Shown piece by piece: positions 41,874-50,915 of a DNA stretch of 64,000 nt. The stretch lies in assembly GCA_001898995.1 (NCBI GenBank), contig MKVZ01000004.1:29072-93071 (forward strand), given 5' to 3'. The stretch comes from Rhizobiales bacterium 63-22 (lineage in GTDB: Bacteria > Pseudomonadota > Alphaproteobacteria > Rhizobiales > Rhizobiaceae). The position numbers and the translations under genes are program-made. Numbering within the stretch: position 1 is the first letter of the stretch; the number at the start of each line of letters is the position of its first letter. The notes beneath the pieces are model-generated. The model did no database searches. It saw nothing but the letters and a program-made list of their open reading frames with translations, and was not told the origin of the DNA.

Positions 41874-43397
41874 TTATCTCTTGAACCCGCCGAGAATGCC
41901 ACGCACGATCGCGCGGCCGAGTGACGAGCCGACCGAGCGCACCACGGATTTCATCGCGGCTTCCGCCACTGTCTGACGGCCGGAACGGCGGCCGGTGCCG
42001 AGCGCGGCATCGACGATTTCGCCAAACAGACCACCGCCCTGACCTTCGTCGCCGGCCTTCCGCTGCCCGCCTTTCTGCTGTGCGGTTGCCGCGCCCTGCG
42101 CGCTGCGCGCCAGCATCTCGAAAGCCGATTCGCGGTCGATGACCTGATCATACTGGCCGGCGACGGGGCTTGCGGCGACGATCCTCGCGCGCTCCTCCGC
42201 AGTCAGCGGCCCGATGCGCGAGGACGGCGGACGGATCAGCGTGCGCTGCACCACCGAGGGCACGCCCTTGTCCTGCAAAGTGGAAACCAGCGCCTCGCCA
42301 GTGGCGAGGCTGGTGATCGCCTGAAACGTGTTGAAATCGGGATTGGGGCGGAAGGTGTCCGCCGCCGTCTTCACCGCCGCCGTCTCGCGCGGCGTATAGG
42401 CGCGCAGCGCGTGCTGCACGCGGTTGCCGAGCTGCGCCAGCACCGTTTCCGGCACGTCGAGCGGATTCTGCGTCACGAAATAGACGCCGACGCCCTTGGA
42501 GCGAATCAGGCGCACCACCTGCTCCACCCGGTCGATCAGCGCCTTGGGAGCCTGATCGAACAGGAGATGCGCCTCGTCGAAGAAGAACACCAGACGCGGC
42601 TTGTCCGGGTCGCCCACTTCCGGCAGCGCCTCGAACAGCTCCGACATCAGCCAGAGCAGGAAGGTGGAATAAAGGCGGGGATTCATCATCAGCTTGTCGG
42701 CGGCCAGCACGCTGACCACACCGCGTCCGTCGGTGGTGGTGCGCATGAGATCGGCAATGCGCAGCGCCGGCTCGCCGAAGAATTTCGAGCCGCCCTGCTG
42801 GTCGAGCACCAGAAGCGTGCGCTGGATCGCGCCGACGGAAGCCTTGGTGACATTGCCGTATTTCGCCGAAAGCTCCGCCGCCCGGTTTGCCATTTCGGCG
42901 AGCATCGCCTGCAAGTCCTTGAGGTCGAGCAGCAGCAATCCTTCCTCGTCCGCCAGCCGGAAGGCGATGTTGAGCACGCCTTCCTGCGCCTCGGTGAGGT
43001 TCATGAGGCGCGAAAGCAGGAGCGGCCCCATTTCCGAGATGGTGGCGCGCACCGGATGGCCCTGCTCGCCGAAAATGTCCCAGAAGATCACCGGCGCGGC
43101 GCGCATCTCGTAAGGGGTGAGCTTCACCTCCGCCGCGCGTTTGGCAAGGCTGTCGTTCATGACGCCGGCGGCGGCCACGCCCGAAAGATCGCCCTTGATA
43201 TCGGCGCAGAAGACCGGGACGCCCGCAGCCGAGAAACTTTCCGCCAGAACCTGCAACGTCACGGTCTTGCCCGTGCCCGTCGCGCCCGTCACCAGACCGT
43301 GCCGGTTGCCATAGCGCAGCGCCAGATATTCCGGCTGCTGGTAGCTGTCGTCGGGCTTGCGGCTCGCGCCAAGGAAAATCGCGTCTTCTGCAGTCAT
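41874..43397 (-). CDS. HerA-like ATPase (DUF853 family)
   Basis: A 507-residue P-loop ATPase from the ATG at 43397. Walker A is GATGTGKT (about 37-44) and Walker B is LVFFFDEAHLLF; a conserved arginine finger region follows (VRLIRSKGVGVYFVTQNPLDVP). The family, also called helicase HerA-like, includes FtsK/HerA-like motors but its substrate is unknown. The C-terminal about 60 residues carry a glycine-rich linker and a basic helix. Frames extending to 43517 lack family support. Confidence 0.88.
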   Translation of the reverse strand: MTAEDAIFLGASRKPDDSYQQPEYLALRYGNRHGLVTGATGTGKTVTLQVLAESFSAAGVPVFCADIKGDLSGVAAAGVMNDSLAKRAAEVKLTPYEMRAAPVIFWDIFGEQGHPVRATISEMGPLLLSRLMNLTEAQEGVLNIAFRLADEEGLLLLDLKDLQAMLAEMANRAAELSAKYGNVTKASVGAIQRTLLVLDQQGGSKFFGEPALRIADLMRTTTDGRGVVSVLAADKLMMNPRLYSTFLLWLMSELFEALPEVGDPDKPRLVFFFDEAHLLFDQAPKALIDRVEQVVRLIRSKGVGVYFVTQNPLDVPETVLAQLGNRVQHALRAYTPRETAAVKTAADTFRPNPDFNTFQAITSLATGEALVSTLQDKGVPSVVQRTLIRPPSSRIGPLTAEERARIVAASPVAGQYDQVIDRESAFEMLARSAQGAATAQQKGGQRKAGDEGQGGGLFGEIVDAALGTGRRSGRQTVAEAAMKSVVRSVGSSLGRAIVRGILGGFKR

Positions 43398-43620
43398 CGG
43401 GCGGTTTGCTCCTTCTGGTCGAACTGGCCAACCGGTATAGAACGCATCGCAAAAAGTGCGAAGCGCTTTTCGGGACGGGCGCGAACCGGATGGTTTTTTC
43501 GCGGCTGAAGCAGGCATATGGTGTACACGGAAATTTCATGTGCCGGCATCACGGCAAGGCTTGCAAAGCATCCGGTTGAGTGCATATTACGTAAACGTAA
43601 GATTTTTTGGGAGAATATCC

Positions 43621-43983
43621 ATGGACGAACTGATCGCGCGCATCACCTCCAAGGTCGGCATCGACCAGCCCACGGCGGAAAAGGCCGTTGGCCTGATCCT
43701 CGGCTTTCTCCAGAAGGAAGGCCCAGCGGAAACGCAGCAGTTGCTGAGCGCCATTCCGGGCGCGGAAGATCTTATCGCCAATGCGGGTGGCGGCGGCGGT
43801 CTGCTTTCCGGCCTGATGGGCGGGGTGATGGGCCTCGGTTCGCAGCTCATGGGCGCGGGCCTCGGCATGGGGGAAATCTCCGGCGTCGCCAAGGAGACGA
43901 TCCAGTTCGCCCGCGAAAAGGCGGGCGACGGCCCGGTGGATGCCGTGATCGGCGCGATCCCCGGCCTCAGCCAGTTCGTGTAA
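43621..43983 (+). CDS. Small DUF2267/DUF2780-like protein
   Basis: A 120-residue protein starting MDELIARITSKVGIDQPTAEKAVGLILGFLQKEGP, resembling the helical N-terminus of the DUF2267/DUF2780 group, followed by a glycine-rich stretch (GGGGGLLSGLMGGVMGLGSQLMGAGLGMG) and a short helical C-terminus ending IPGLSQFV. It lies 63 bp upstream of the DUF1835 pseudogene. Function is unknown. Confidence 0.7.
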   Translation: MDELIARITSKVGIDQPTAEKAVGLILGFLQKEGPAETQQLLSAIPGAEDLIANAGGGGGLLSGLMGGVMGLGSQLMGAGLGMGEISGVAKETIQFAREKAGDGPVDAVIGAIPGLSQFV

Positions 43984-44046
43984 GGACGGCTTTTCGCAGC
44001 ACCCCGCCTTCTCCGAAGAAGGCTGGATTCTTTCAGGGAACATGCC

Positions 44047-44777
44047 GTGGACGATCAACTGCATGTTGTATTCGGTCTGTCCGCGGCGCACACGCTGAAA
44101 CTTGCGTTCGCCTATGCCGGGCGGGGCGGCAGGATCATGCCGCTCCACGATACTTTCGATCTCGGTCCCGTCGCGCAGCACGATGATGAAAAGCGTCTGC
44201 AATGGCTGGAGGCGGCACACCCCGGCCATGATTGCCGCTGGATCGTGGATGGCGACCGGCTTCTGCTCGCAGAGTCGCTGTCGGCAGAACGACCGCCAAT
44301 CGCATGGTTTTCTCCCGATTCCGCGCCGGTTTCCTCTGGTGGCTGTCGCATATGCGGGACAGGCCGTGCCGCATCGTTGCCGTGCCGCAGATGGCGCGGC
44401 AGCCGGCGGACCGGCTTGCCGAACGGTTCGACCGCGACGAACCCCTGCGCCCGCAGGACCGTGCCCGCTACCGTGAAGAATGGCGTCGCCTGCAGGACGA
44501 AGCGGCACCCATGCGGGTGATCGAAAACGGCGAACTGGTTTCCGCGCCGGTCGATTGTTTCAACGCGCACCTTCTCGCGACAACTTCCACCGAATGGCTG
44601 CACACGGCATGGATCGTCGGACGAACGCTTGAAAGCCTGTTGGCGAATAGCGGACATGTCGTCGGCGACCTGTTTCTGATGAACCGCCTGTTGGCGCTTG
44701 TCGATGCCGGCATTCTGGAGTGGCAGGACAACGGGAAGGACATACGGCGCTGCAAGGTGCGGCTTCGCTCGGAATAA
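44047..44777 (+). pseudogene. Frameshifted DUF1835/DUF3658 gene
   Basis: Two overlapping frames form one domain pair. Frame 1 (44047 on) gives the DUF1835 start, MDDQLHVVFGLSAAHTLKLAFAYAGRGG, through PPIAWFS; after that it loses sense. A second frame continues with GFLWWLSHMRDRPCRIVAVPQ and the DUF3658 region (TEWLHTAWIVGRTLESLLANSGHVVGDLFL) to 44777. The switch needed is -1 and falls at about 44309-44340; comparison with the usual spacing suggests a small deletion. No canonical slippery heptamer is visible, so a mutation or sequencing error is more likely than programmed frameshifting. Confidence 0.78.
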
Positions 44778-44887
44778 TACGCAAAAACAAATAGATACTG
44801 CGACATCACGAAAGCGTGATCGAACTTTCCGGATTTTCCCCTGCCCGCTCCCAAATATCGGCGATTGTTTTTCCCTCTGCCTAATGT

Positions 44888-44902
44888 TGACTTGTTCCGT
44901 CA
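44888..44902. promoter_or_regulatory. Candidate RirA iron-responsive operator (TGA-N9-TCA)
   Basis: TGA-CTTGTTCCG-TCA matches the IRO-box pattern TGA-N9-TCA bound by RirA, 41 bp upstream of the ftrA start. The motif is short and occurs by chance; location before an iron uptake operon is the main support. Confidence 0.5.
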
Positions 44903-44942
44903 ATTTTCGCCGCGTGGCGGCATTGCAGAACGGAGAATGAAA

Positions 44943-45470
44943 ATGCGTAAATCCTGGGCGGCGATCGCCGCGGTCGCGGTAACGGCTTTCAGCGTGTCGC
45001 CGGCGCCGGCAACCGAATATTACATGGGTGAGCCTGTCATCAAGGAAGGCATGCAGTTCTCGCCGGCCTATCTCACCGGCATCGAGATGGACCGTCATCC
45101 GGCAGGCATGTCGATGGACCCGAGCGCCACCCACATCGAAATCGACATTCACGCCGCCAAGGGCGAGACGCACGGTTTCCCGGAGGATGCATGGATTCCT
45201 TATCTCACCGTCAACCTGACCGTGGAGAAGGTCGGTGGAAAGTACAAGGAAACCAAGACGCTCGCGCCCATGCAGGCGGGCGACGGGCCGCATTACGCGA
45301 ACAATTTCACCATGGACGGCCCCGGCGGATACAAGGCGACCTATGTCGTTCAGCCGCCTTCCTCGAACGGCTTCATCCGCCACGTCGACAAGACGACCGG
45401 CGTGCCGGAATGGTGGAAACCGATCACCGTGTCCTGGACCTTCAAATATCCCAGCAAGCCCACCGAGTAA
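44943..45470 (+). CDS. ftrA: Periplasmic iron-binding protein FtrA (P19/Tp34 family)
   Basis: From the ATG at 44943 (GGAG ribosome-binding site 8 bp before) the protein has 175 residues with a Sec signal (AAIAAVAVTAFSVSPAPA). The mature domain has the P19 pattern: EYYMGEPVIKEGMQFSPAYLTGIEMD (metal-ligand Glu/Met/His region), HIEIDIHAAKGE and VSWTFKYPSK at the end. P19-type proteins bind copper and iron and feed ferrous iron to a membrane permease. An earlier ATG at 44937 would add two residues. Confidence 0.9.
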   Translation: MRKSWAAIAAVAVTAFSVSPAPATEYYMGEPVIKEGMQFSPAYLTGIEMDRHPAGMSMDPSATHIEIDIHAAKGETHGFPEDAWIPYLTVNLTVEKVGGKYKETKTLAPMQAGDGPHYANNFTMDGPGGYKATYVVQPPSSNGFIRHVDKTTGVPEWWKPITVSWTFKYPSKPTE

Positions 45471-45519
45471 GACGGCCGCGCGGCTGAACCGGTATTGCTG
45501 TATCGAAGAGGGAAGCGCC

Positions 45520-45873
45520 GTGACCGCTGTTCGTATTCTCCCATGCATTGCCGTCATTTTTCCCACGGCCGCGCTGGCGCAATCACCCGCGCCGACGCCA
45601 GTGAACGCCGACGGTCAGATCGAGGTGATCCTCAAGGATCACCGCTTCACGCCCGCCGAAATCCATGTGCCAGCAGGAAAGCGGGTGCAGCTTCTCGTGA
45701 AGAATCGGGACGCCACCGCCGACGAGTTCGATTCGACCTCGCTCAAGGTCGAAAAGGTCATCGGCGGCGGCATGGAGGGGGTCGTCCGCCTGCGCGCCCT
45801 TGATCCGGGTCGCTATCCCTTCATGGGAGAGTTTCATTCGGAAACCGCGCAGGGTGTCGTGATAGCGGAGTAA
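45520..45873 (+). CDS. ftrB: Cupredoxin-domain protein FtrB
   Basis: A GTG at 45520 with the ribosome-binding site GAGGGAAG gives 117 residues: signal peptide ending TAALAQ and a cupredoxin-like beta barrel (GQIEVILKDHRFTPAEIHVPAGKRVQLLVKNRDATADEFDS). It probably works with FtrA in oxidising ferrous iron. The C-terminal EFHSETAQGVVIAE segment resembles the cupredoxin ligand loop, although a full set of copper ligands is not evident. It is 4 bp upstream of ftrC. Confidence 0.88.
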   Translation: MTAVRILPCIAVIFPTAALAQSPAPTPVNADGQIEVILKDHRFTPAEIHVPAGKRVQLLVKNRDATADEFDSTSLKVEKVIGGGMEGVVRLRALDPGRYPFMGEFHSETAQGVVIAE

Positions 45874-45877
45874 TAAA

Positions 45878-46702
45878 ATGCTGGCGGCGCTGATCATCGT
45901 TTTTCGCGAGGTTCTCGAAGCCGGGCTGGTCGTCGGTGTCGTACTGGCGGCGACACGCGCGATTGCCGGGCGAAGCCGCTGGATCGCACTTGGACTGCTC
46001 GTTGGTCTGGCGGGGGCCTGCGTGGTGGCCCTGTTCGCCAGCCGGATTGCCAATCTTTTCCAGGGATCCGGGCAGGAAGCGCTGAATGCGACGGTGCTCC
46101 TCATCGCCGTTGCCATGCTGTGCTGGCACAATAGCTGGATGGCCCGCCATGGACGCGACCTTGCCAACGAACTCAAGGCGGTCGGCCTCGATGTGGCGGC
46201 GGGGCGGCGTCCGCTGACAGCCCTTGCCGTCGTCTGCGGCGTGGCCGTGCTGCGGGAAGGCTCGGAAGTCGTGCTCTTCCTCTACGGTGTCGCGGCCGGC
46301 GGCGGCGTGACGGCGAGCGGCATACTGATCGGCGGCATTCTCGGCATCATCGGCGGAGCTATTGTCTCCGTTCTCCTGTACCTTGGCCTGATCGCGATCC
46401 CGCTGCGCTATCTGTTCGGTACGCTCACCACGCTGATCACCTTGCTGGCCGCAGGCCTCGCGGCGCAAGCCGTCGATTTTCTGCAGCAGGGCGGCTGGCT
46501 GCAGATATGGTCAGACCCGGTCTGGAACACGTCATGGCTCCTTTCCGAGGACAGTCTGGGCGGAAGGATGCTCCACACCCTCATCGGCTACACAGACCGG
46601 CCGACGGGCATGGAAATCGCGGCCTACGGCGTGGTCGTCATGGTGATGGCGGGCCTGATGCGCCTCATGGCGCGCCCGGCACCGCAACAGCACCTGTCCT
46701 GA
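45878..46702 (+). CDS. ftrC: Ferrous/ferric iron permease FtrC (FTR1 family)
   Basis: A 274-residue permease with about seven membrane helices. Two REXXE-type motifs of the FTR1 family are visible: Arg10-Glu11-Val-Leu-Glu14 (FREVLEAG) and Arg126-Glu127-Gly-Ser-Glu130 (LREGSEV). These bind iron in the pore. The gene ends the operon: after its stop the next gene is convergent, so the ferredoxin-like subunit FtrD known from Brucella and Bordetella is absent here. Confidence 0.92.
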   Translation: MLAALIIVFREVLEAGLVVGVVLAATRAIAGRSRWIALGLLVGLAGACVVALFASRIANLFQGSGQEALNATVLLIAVAMLCWHNSWMARHGRDLANELKAVGLDVAAGRRPLTALAVVCGVAVLREGSEVVLFLYGVAAGGGVTASGILIGGILGIIGGAIVSVLLYLGLIAIPLRYLFGTLTTLITLLAAGLAAQAVDFLQQGGWLQIWSDPVWNTSWLLSEDSLGGRMLHTLIGYTDRPTGMEIAAYGVVVMVMAGLMRLMARPAPQQHLS

Positions 46703-46741
46703 TCGCTATGGTCAAGTGTCCGCGCTTCCGCCGAAACGATC

Positions 46742-47317
46742 CTATGTCAGTTTCGTAATATCATCCCAGACATAGACCAGATTATGCGAACGCCAGACGG
46801 GACCAGGATCAATGAAATCCCCGAGATACCGCCCTTCCAATGCCTCATAGAAAGCAATGGCCGACTGATTGCCTTTTACGACGGAAAGGGCAGCCGCTTC
46901 ATATTTTCTCATCTTCAAGTGCCGCGCGAGTCTGGCGAGAAGTTCCCGTCCGATGCCGCGGCGTTTGAAATCAGGATCGACATAAAGATATTTTATTTCG
47001 CCCCGCTCGCTGAATATCCGTTCCGACGGCCTGCCGGCCGCTCCGATTCCAACGATCCGGTCACTGCACATCGCGATCAGCACGAGTTGGTCGGGATCAT
47101 TGTCCGATCCCAGTTTCTCTCTCCATTTCTCACCGCGATGCCGTTCATCGAGCGTGGCATGAACTTCCGCCGGAGCAAGTTCCTTATAAGTATGCTTCCA
47201 GACCTTCACATGACAATCCGCGATCGCCTGCGCATCGCCGATATCCGCCGGTCTGAAGGAAATATTCAATTGCCGCAATTTGGCTCCGTCATGTACCATT
47301 CCAAAGGTTCCTTGCAT
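46742..47317 (-). CDS. GNAT-family N-acetyltransferase
   Basis: A 191-residue acetyltransferase. The acetyl-CoA motif is RRGIGRELLARLARHLK with preceding YLYVDPDFK, and the later ALSVVKGNQSAIAFYEALEGRYLG matches motif B. Substrate unknown. The start is uncertain: ATG 47317 gives a family-unusual leader of about 16 residues, and starts around the sequence NISFRPADIG would be closer to the domain. It converges with ftrC. Confidence 0.85.
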   Translation of the reverse strand: MQGTFGMVHDGAKLRQLNISFRPADIGDAQAIADCHVKVWKHTYKELAPAEVHATLDERHRGEKWREKLGSDNDPDQLVLIAMCSDRIVGIGAAGRPSERIFSERGEIKYLYVDPDFKRRGIGRELLARLARHLKMRKYEAAALSVVKGNQSAIAFYEALEGRYLGDFIDPGPVWRSHNLVYVWDDITKLT

Positions 47318-47623
47318 TCGATTGTTCCAGACAACAAAAAAACCCGCCGACCGAAGGGTGAGCAGGTTACGGAAATCCTGTGACGATTGAAGAAGAGGCT
47401 ATGCCCCTCCGAACCCTCGCCGTCGCAGAATCCAGCCGCCACGCTGCGCGATCAGGCAGCGTCGGCGTCGGATAATGTCTGCGAAGCGAATGACCGGGTT
47501 CATGGCATCAGCTTAGGTAAAGCTGCTTTTGCGGTCAATCGGCGGCTTGACAGCCACCGGCAATATCTCGCGGCTTCGATTGCCGGGCGAAGCGCAAGCC
47601 GACACCGCCCGGCTATCATCCTC
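47318..47623. other. 306-bp region between the GNAT gene and the MFS gene
   Basis: No convincing gene, repeat or terminator is visible. The GNAT gene promoter should be here (minus strand). Low-scoring short frames on both strands were ignored. Confidence 0.4.
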
Positions 47624-48925
47624 TCACCCTTCCCGCATCGCCCTGACGCCCACCTGACGGGCGCGGCCGGCAAGCCAGCCGTTGATTGCGGCGGCCAGCG
47701 CCAGAAGCGCGATGAACGGGCCGGTGGCGGCGAAGCTTCCCGCCGCGCCATGGATCACGCCCACCGCCAGCGGCCCCACCGCCGCGATCAGGTAGCCCAC
47801 GCATTGTGCCATACCCGAAAGATGGGCGGCGGTATGGGAATCGGGCGAGCGCAGCACGATCACCATCATCGCGGCGGCGATCAGACCGCCCTGCCCGATG
47901 CCCTGCACCACCGCCAGCGGCCAGAAGGTCCATGTCGGCAGATAGAGAAAACCGACCAGCGCCAGTCCCGCAATGGCGCAGAGCGCCACATTGATGAAGC
48001 TCTGGCTTTTCTGCCGCACGGCGATCGAGGGAATGAGCAGGCACGTCACGACCTGCACCATGATGGAGAAGGATACCATGCCGCCGGCAGCCACGGCGCT
48101 CAGTCCCCTTTCCCGCAGCATCGGAGCCAGCCAGCCGAAGACGACGTAGGCGCAGGCCGATTGCAGCCCCATGAACAGCGTCACCTGCCATGCAAGCGGA
48201 TCTTTCCACAGCCCCACCACGCGGAAACCGGCATGGGCGGGATTATGCTTCGCCCGCAGCGCCTGCGGCAGCCACAGGGCCAGCACCACCAGAACCGGGA
48301 CGACCCAGACAGCTAGCGCCAGATTCCACGAGCCGCCGAGCATGGCCTTCACCGGCACGGTGAAGCCCGCCGCCGAAGCGGCGCCGCCGCACAGCGCCAT
48401 GGTGTAAAGCCCGGTCATGATGGCGGCCGTCTTGGGGAAATCGCGCTTGACCACGCCCGGCAGCAGCACATTGGCGGTGGCGATCGCCGCGCCAGCCATG
48501 GTGGTCCCGGCAAAAAGCAGCCAGAGCGGGCCGAAACCGCGCACCAGCGTGCCGGCGGCAAGCACGACGAGAACGCCGAGCAGCACGCGCTCCGCCCCGA
48601 AACGCTGGGCGAGGCGCGGCGCGAAGGGCGCGAAGACGCCGAGGCAGACCACCGGCAGGGTGGTGAGCACGCCGGCTGCGAAGGACGACATGCCCGTCGC
48701 CTGCGCGATTTCCGGCAGCAGCACCGACACGCTGGAAAAGACCGGGCGCAGGTTGGCGGCGATCAGCACGAGACTCAGGCCCAGAAGCACGCGCAGGGCC
48801 TTGCGCGGCGGACGCTGCGCGGCGGGCCGCGGCACGCTGTCGGCCTCCGCATCGACCAGCGGCACGCCCCGCGCCTCTTGGTGCAACGGCGTTGCTTGTA
48901 TGTGGGCATTATTGGTGTGGCTCAT
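47624..48925 (-). CDS. MFS transporter of the CynX/NimT family
   Basis: A 433-residue major facilitator transporter with about twelve membrane helices after a 40-residue cytoplasmic leader. The family look comes from SLVLIAANLRPVFSSVSVLLPEI, close to the CynX/NimT N-terminal pattern NLRP, and the later LSGMAQCVGYLIAAVGPLAVGVIHG. Members export or import small anions such as cyanate or 2-nitroimidazole; the substrate here is unknown. Its start overlaps the GntR gene stop by 4 bp, so the two form an operon. Confidence 0.88.
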   Translation of the reverse strand: MSHTNNAHIQATPLHQEARGVPLVDAEADSVPRPAAQRPPRKALRVLLGLSLVLIAANLRPVFSSVSVLLPEIAQATGMSSFAAGVLTTLPVVCLGVFAPFAPRLAQRFGAERVLLGVLVVLAAGTLVRGFGPLWLLFAGTTMAGAAIATANVLLPGVVKRDFPKTAAIMTGLYTMALCGGAASAAGFTVPVKAMLGGSWNLALAVWVVPVLVVLALWLPQALRAKHNPAHAGFRVVGLWKDPLAWQVTLFMGLQSACAYVVFGWLAPMLRERGLSAVAAGGMVSFSIMVQVVTCLLIPSIAVRQKSQSFINVALCAIAGLALVGFLYLPTWTFWPLAVVQGIGQGGLIAAAMMVIVLRSPDSHTAAHLSGMAQCVGYLIAAVGPLAVGVIHGAAGSFAATGPFIALLALAAAINGWLAGRARQVGVRAMREG

Positions 48926-49602
48926 GATGCCAGCAACCTTTCCAGTTCTTCGATCAATGGAGCCATGAAGCGGCGGACCGCCTCCTCAGCCGCTTCCGCG
49001 TCGCCCGAGGCGATGGCCTCGACGATGCGGACATGCGCCTCGTGGTCCGGCTCCGGGAGATCGCCATTGAGCGTGGCGGCGATGGATTCGCGGATGGAGG
49101 CGGAGAAAAAGCCGTAGACCTCGACCAGCGCATTATTGCCGGACGCCGCCACGATGGCCGCATGAAAGGCGAAATCGTGCGCGATGAAAGCGGCCCGATC
49201 CGTCTCCGGCCGGCTTTTGCCGCGCTGCTCCAGCAGTGCCTCCAGATGCGCGAGGACCTGCGGCGTCGCCCGCCGGGCGGCGAGCCGCGCGGCCTCCGCC
49301 TCAAGCGCCGCGCGCGTCTCGAAACGGTCGCGCAAACTGGTGTGGCGGATGCGGTCGAGGCTCCGCGCCGCATCGGCGGCCGAGCGCACATAAGTGCCCG
49401 AACCCTGCCGCGTTTCAAGCATGCCCTGCGCGACAAGCGCACGCACCGCCTCCCGCACCGTGCCGCGGCTGACGCCGAGGCTTTGCGAAAGCTCCGCCTC
49501 GTTCGGCAGGCGCGCGCCCAGCGTCCAGCGGCCGGAAACGATCTCGGCGCGAATCGACTGCATGGCCTCTTCGGTCAGGCTGATGCGGGAAACGGTTTTC
49601 AT
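48922..49602 (-). CDS. GntR/FadR-family transcription regulator
   Basis: A 226-residue regulator. The N-terminal winged helix has the GntR pattern (WTLGARLPNEAELSQSLGVSRGTVREAVRALVAQGMLETRQGSGTYV), and the C-terminal FCD effector domain covers about 90-220 (FETRAALEAEAARLAARRAT, FHAAIVAASGNNALVEVY, DHEAHVRIVEAIASGDAEAAE) with His residues that usually bind a metal and carboxylate ligand. It precedes and overlaps the CynX/NimT-like gene, so it probably controls it. Confidence 0.93.
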   Translation of the reverse strand: MKTVSRISLTEEAMQSIRAEIVSGRWTLGARLPNEAELSQSLGVSRGTVREAVRALVAQGMLETRQGSGTYVRSAADAARSLDRIRHTSLRDRFETRAALEAEAARLAARRATPQVLAHLEALLEQRGKSRPETDRAAFIAHDFAFHAAIVAASGNNALVEVYGFFSASIRESIAATLNGDLPEPDHEAHVRIVEAIASGDAEAAEEAVRRFMAPLIEELERLLAS

Positions 49603-49723
49603 CGGGGTTGGAAGAGGATCGCCAAATTCATCGGATGACTTGATGAATTACGCCCGGCAATATCCGCTGTCAACCCTTGGAGCATGCAGCGACGGAGGTT
49701 TCGCGAGCCGCCGCGTTCAGTCA

Positions 49724-49823
49724 GATCGCCGTGCGCCTTAACAGGCGCATCTTGGCGATCTATCCTTGTATTAGAGCATCGGATTTTCCGAAAACTGGAT
49801 TCCACTTTTCGGTCCGATGCTCT
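49724..49823. repeat. Composite palindromic element, family B copy 3
   Basis: The two-hairpin structure is complete, with substitutions relative to the copies at 21285 and 29407 (GATCGCCGTGCGCCTTAACAGG; GGATTTTCCGAAAACTGG). It lies in the divergent region between the GntR gene and corA, about 40 bp before the corA start. Confidence 0.9.
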
Positions 49824-49864
49824 AACAGTTTCCTGCCCCCATTTCCAGAACGACGGACATCCGC

Positions 49865-50857
49865 ATGATAACGCTCTACAGTCTTACCGGAGACCATCTC
49901 GAACCCATCGAGGTCGAGCCCGGCCGGCCATTGCCGGAAAGCGTGGTCTGGATCGACCTGTTCATGCCGGCCGTCAACGAGGACCGCATCGTGGAAGCGT
50001 GGATGGGCATTTCCATCCCGACGCGCGAGGACATGACGGAGATCGAGGAATCGAGCCGCTTTTATGCGGAGACGGGCGCGCAATATCTGACAGTGCCAAT
50101 CCTGCACGCGGTCGATCTCGACCATCGCGAGCTTGCCCCCGTCACCTTCGTCCTGCATGGCACGCGCCTGATCACGGTGCGCTATGCCAATCCGAAGTCG
50201 ATCGCCAATTATATCATGCGCGCAACCAAGCCGGCCAACGGTCTGATCATGGCCAAATGCAGCGGGCTTTCGATCATGCTCGGCATCACCGAGGCCACCA
50301 CCAACCGCCTCGCCGACATTCTGGAAGGGGTGGCGGGCAAGATCGACGCCGCCTCGCATTCCATCTATCGCCGGCAGCCCGGCACGCGGCCCATGACCAC
50401 GCAGGATTTCCGCCATGTCCTGACCCAGATCGGCGGACAGGGCACCTTCCTGTCGCGAATACGGGAAAGCCTCGCGGGGCTGAGCCGCATGCTGGTCTAT
50501 CTCTCGGCGGTCAGCAACCCGGCGGCGGCCAAGAAGGACACCCGCTCCTGGATCAAGTCGCTGGAGCGCGACACGCAATCGCTGACCAACTATGTGGACT
50601 TCCTGTCCAACAAGGTCACGTTCCTGCTCGACACGGTGGTGGGGCTGATCTCGGTGGAACAGAACGCCATCATCAAGATCTTCTCCGTGGCCGCGGTCGG
50701 CTTCATGCCGCCTACGCTGGTGGCCTCCATCTACGGCATGAATTTCTCCTTCATGCCCGAACTGCACAAGGCATGGGGCTATCCCATGGCGCTGGGGCTG
50801 ATGATCGCCTCCGCCCTGCTGCCGCTCTATTATTTCCGCCGCAAGGGCTGGCTGTAA
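49865..50857 (+). CDS. corA: Magnesium transporter CorA
   Basis: A 330-residue CorA-type divalent cation channel. The long cytoplasmic N-terminal domain is followed by two C-terminal membrane helices, with the selectivity-filter signature YGMNF (IYGMNFSFMPE) in the loop between them. Length and topology match the pentameric Mg2+ uptake family. It is transcribed alone on the plus strand. Confidence 0.95.
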   Translation: MITLYSLTGDHLEPIEVEPGRPLPESVVWIDLFMPAVNEDRIVEAWMGISIPTREDMTEIEESSRFYAETGAQYLTVPILHAVDLDHRELAPVTFVLHGTRLITVRYANPKSIANYIMRATKPANGLIMAKCSGLSIMLGITEATTNRLADILEGVAGKIDAASHSIYRRQPGTRPMTTQDFRHVLTQIGGQGTFLSRIRESLAGLSRMLVYLSAVSNPAAAKKDTRSWIKSLERDTQSLTNYVDFLSNKVTFLLDTVVGLISVEQNAIIKIFSVAAVGFMPPTLVASIYGMNFSFMPELHKAWGYPMALGLMIASALLPLYYFRRKGWL

Positions 50858-50915
50858 AATAGATTTACATCCTTAGATTGTATTCTATAATGAAGACAAT
50901 CGAAAGGTATGGATC

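Noticed and set aside
44300..44345. Programmed -1 frameshift in the DUF1835 gene
   Set aside because: The junction does not contain a canonical X XXY YYZ slippery heptamer in the zero frame and no downstream pseudoknot was evident by eye; mutation or sequencing error is simpler.
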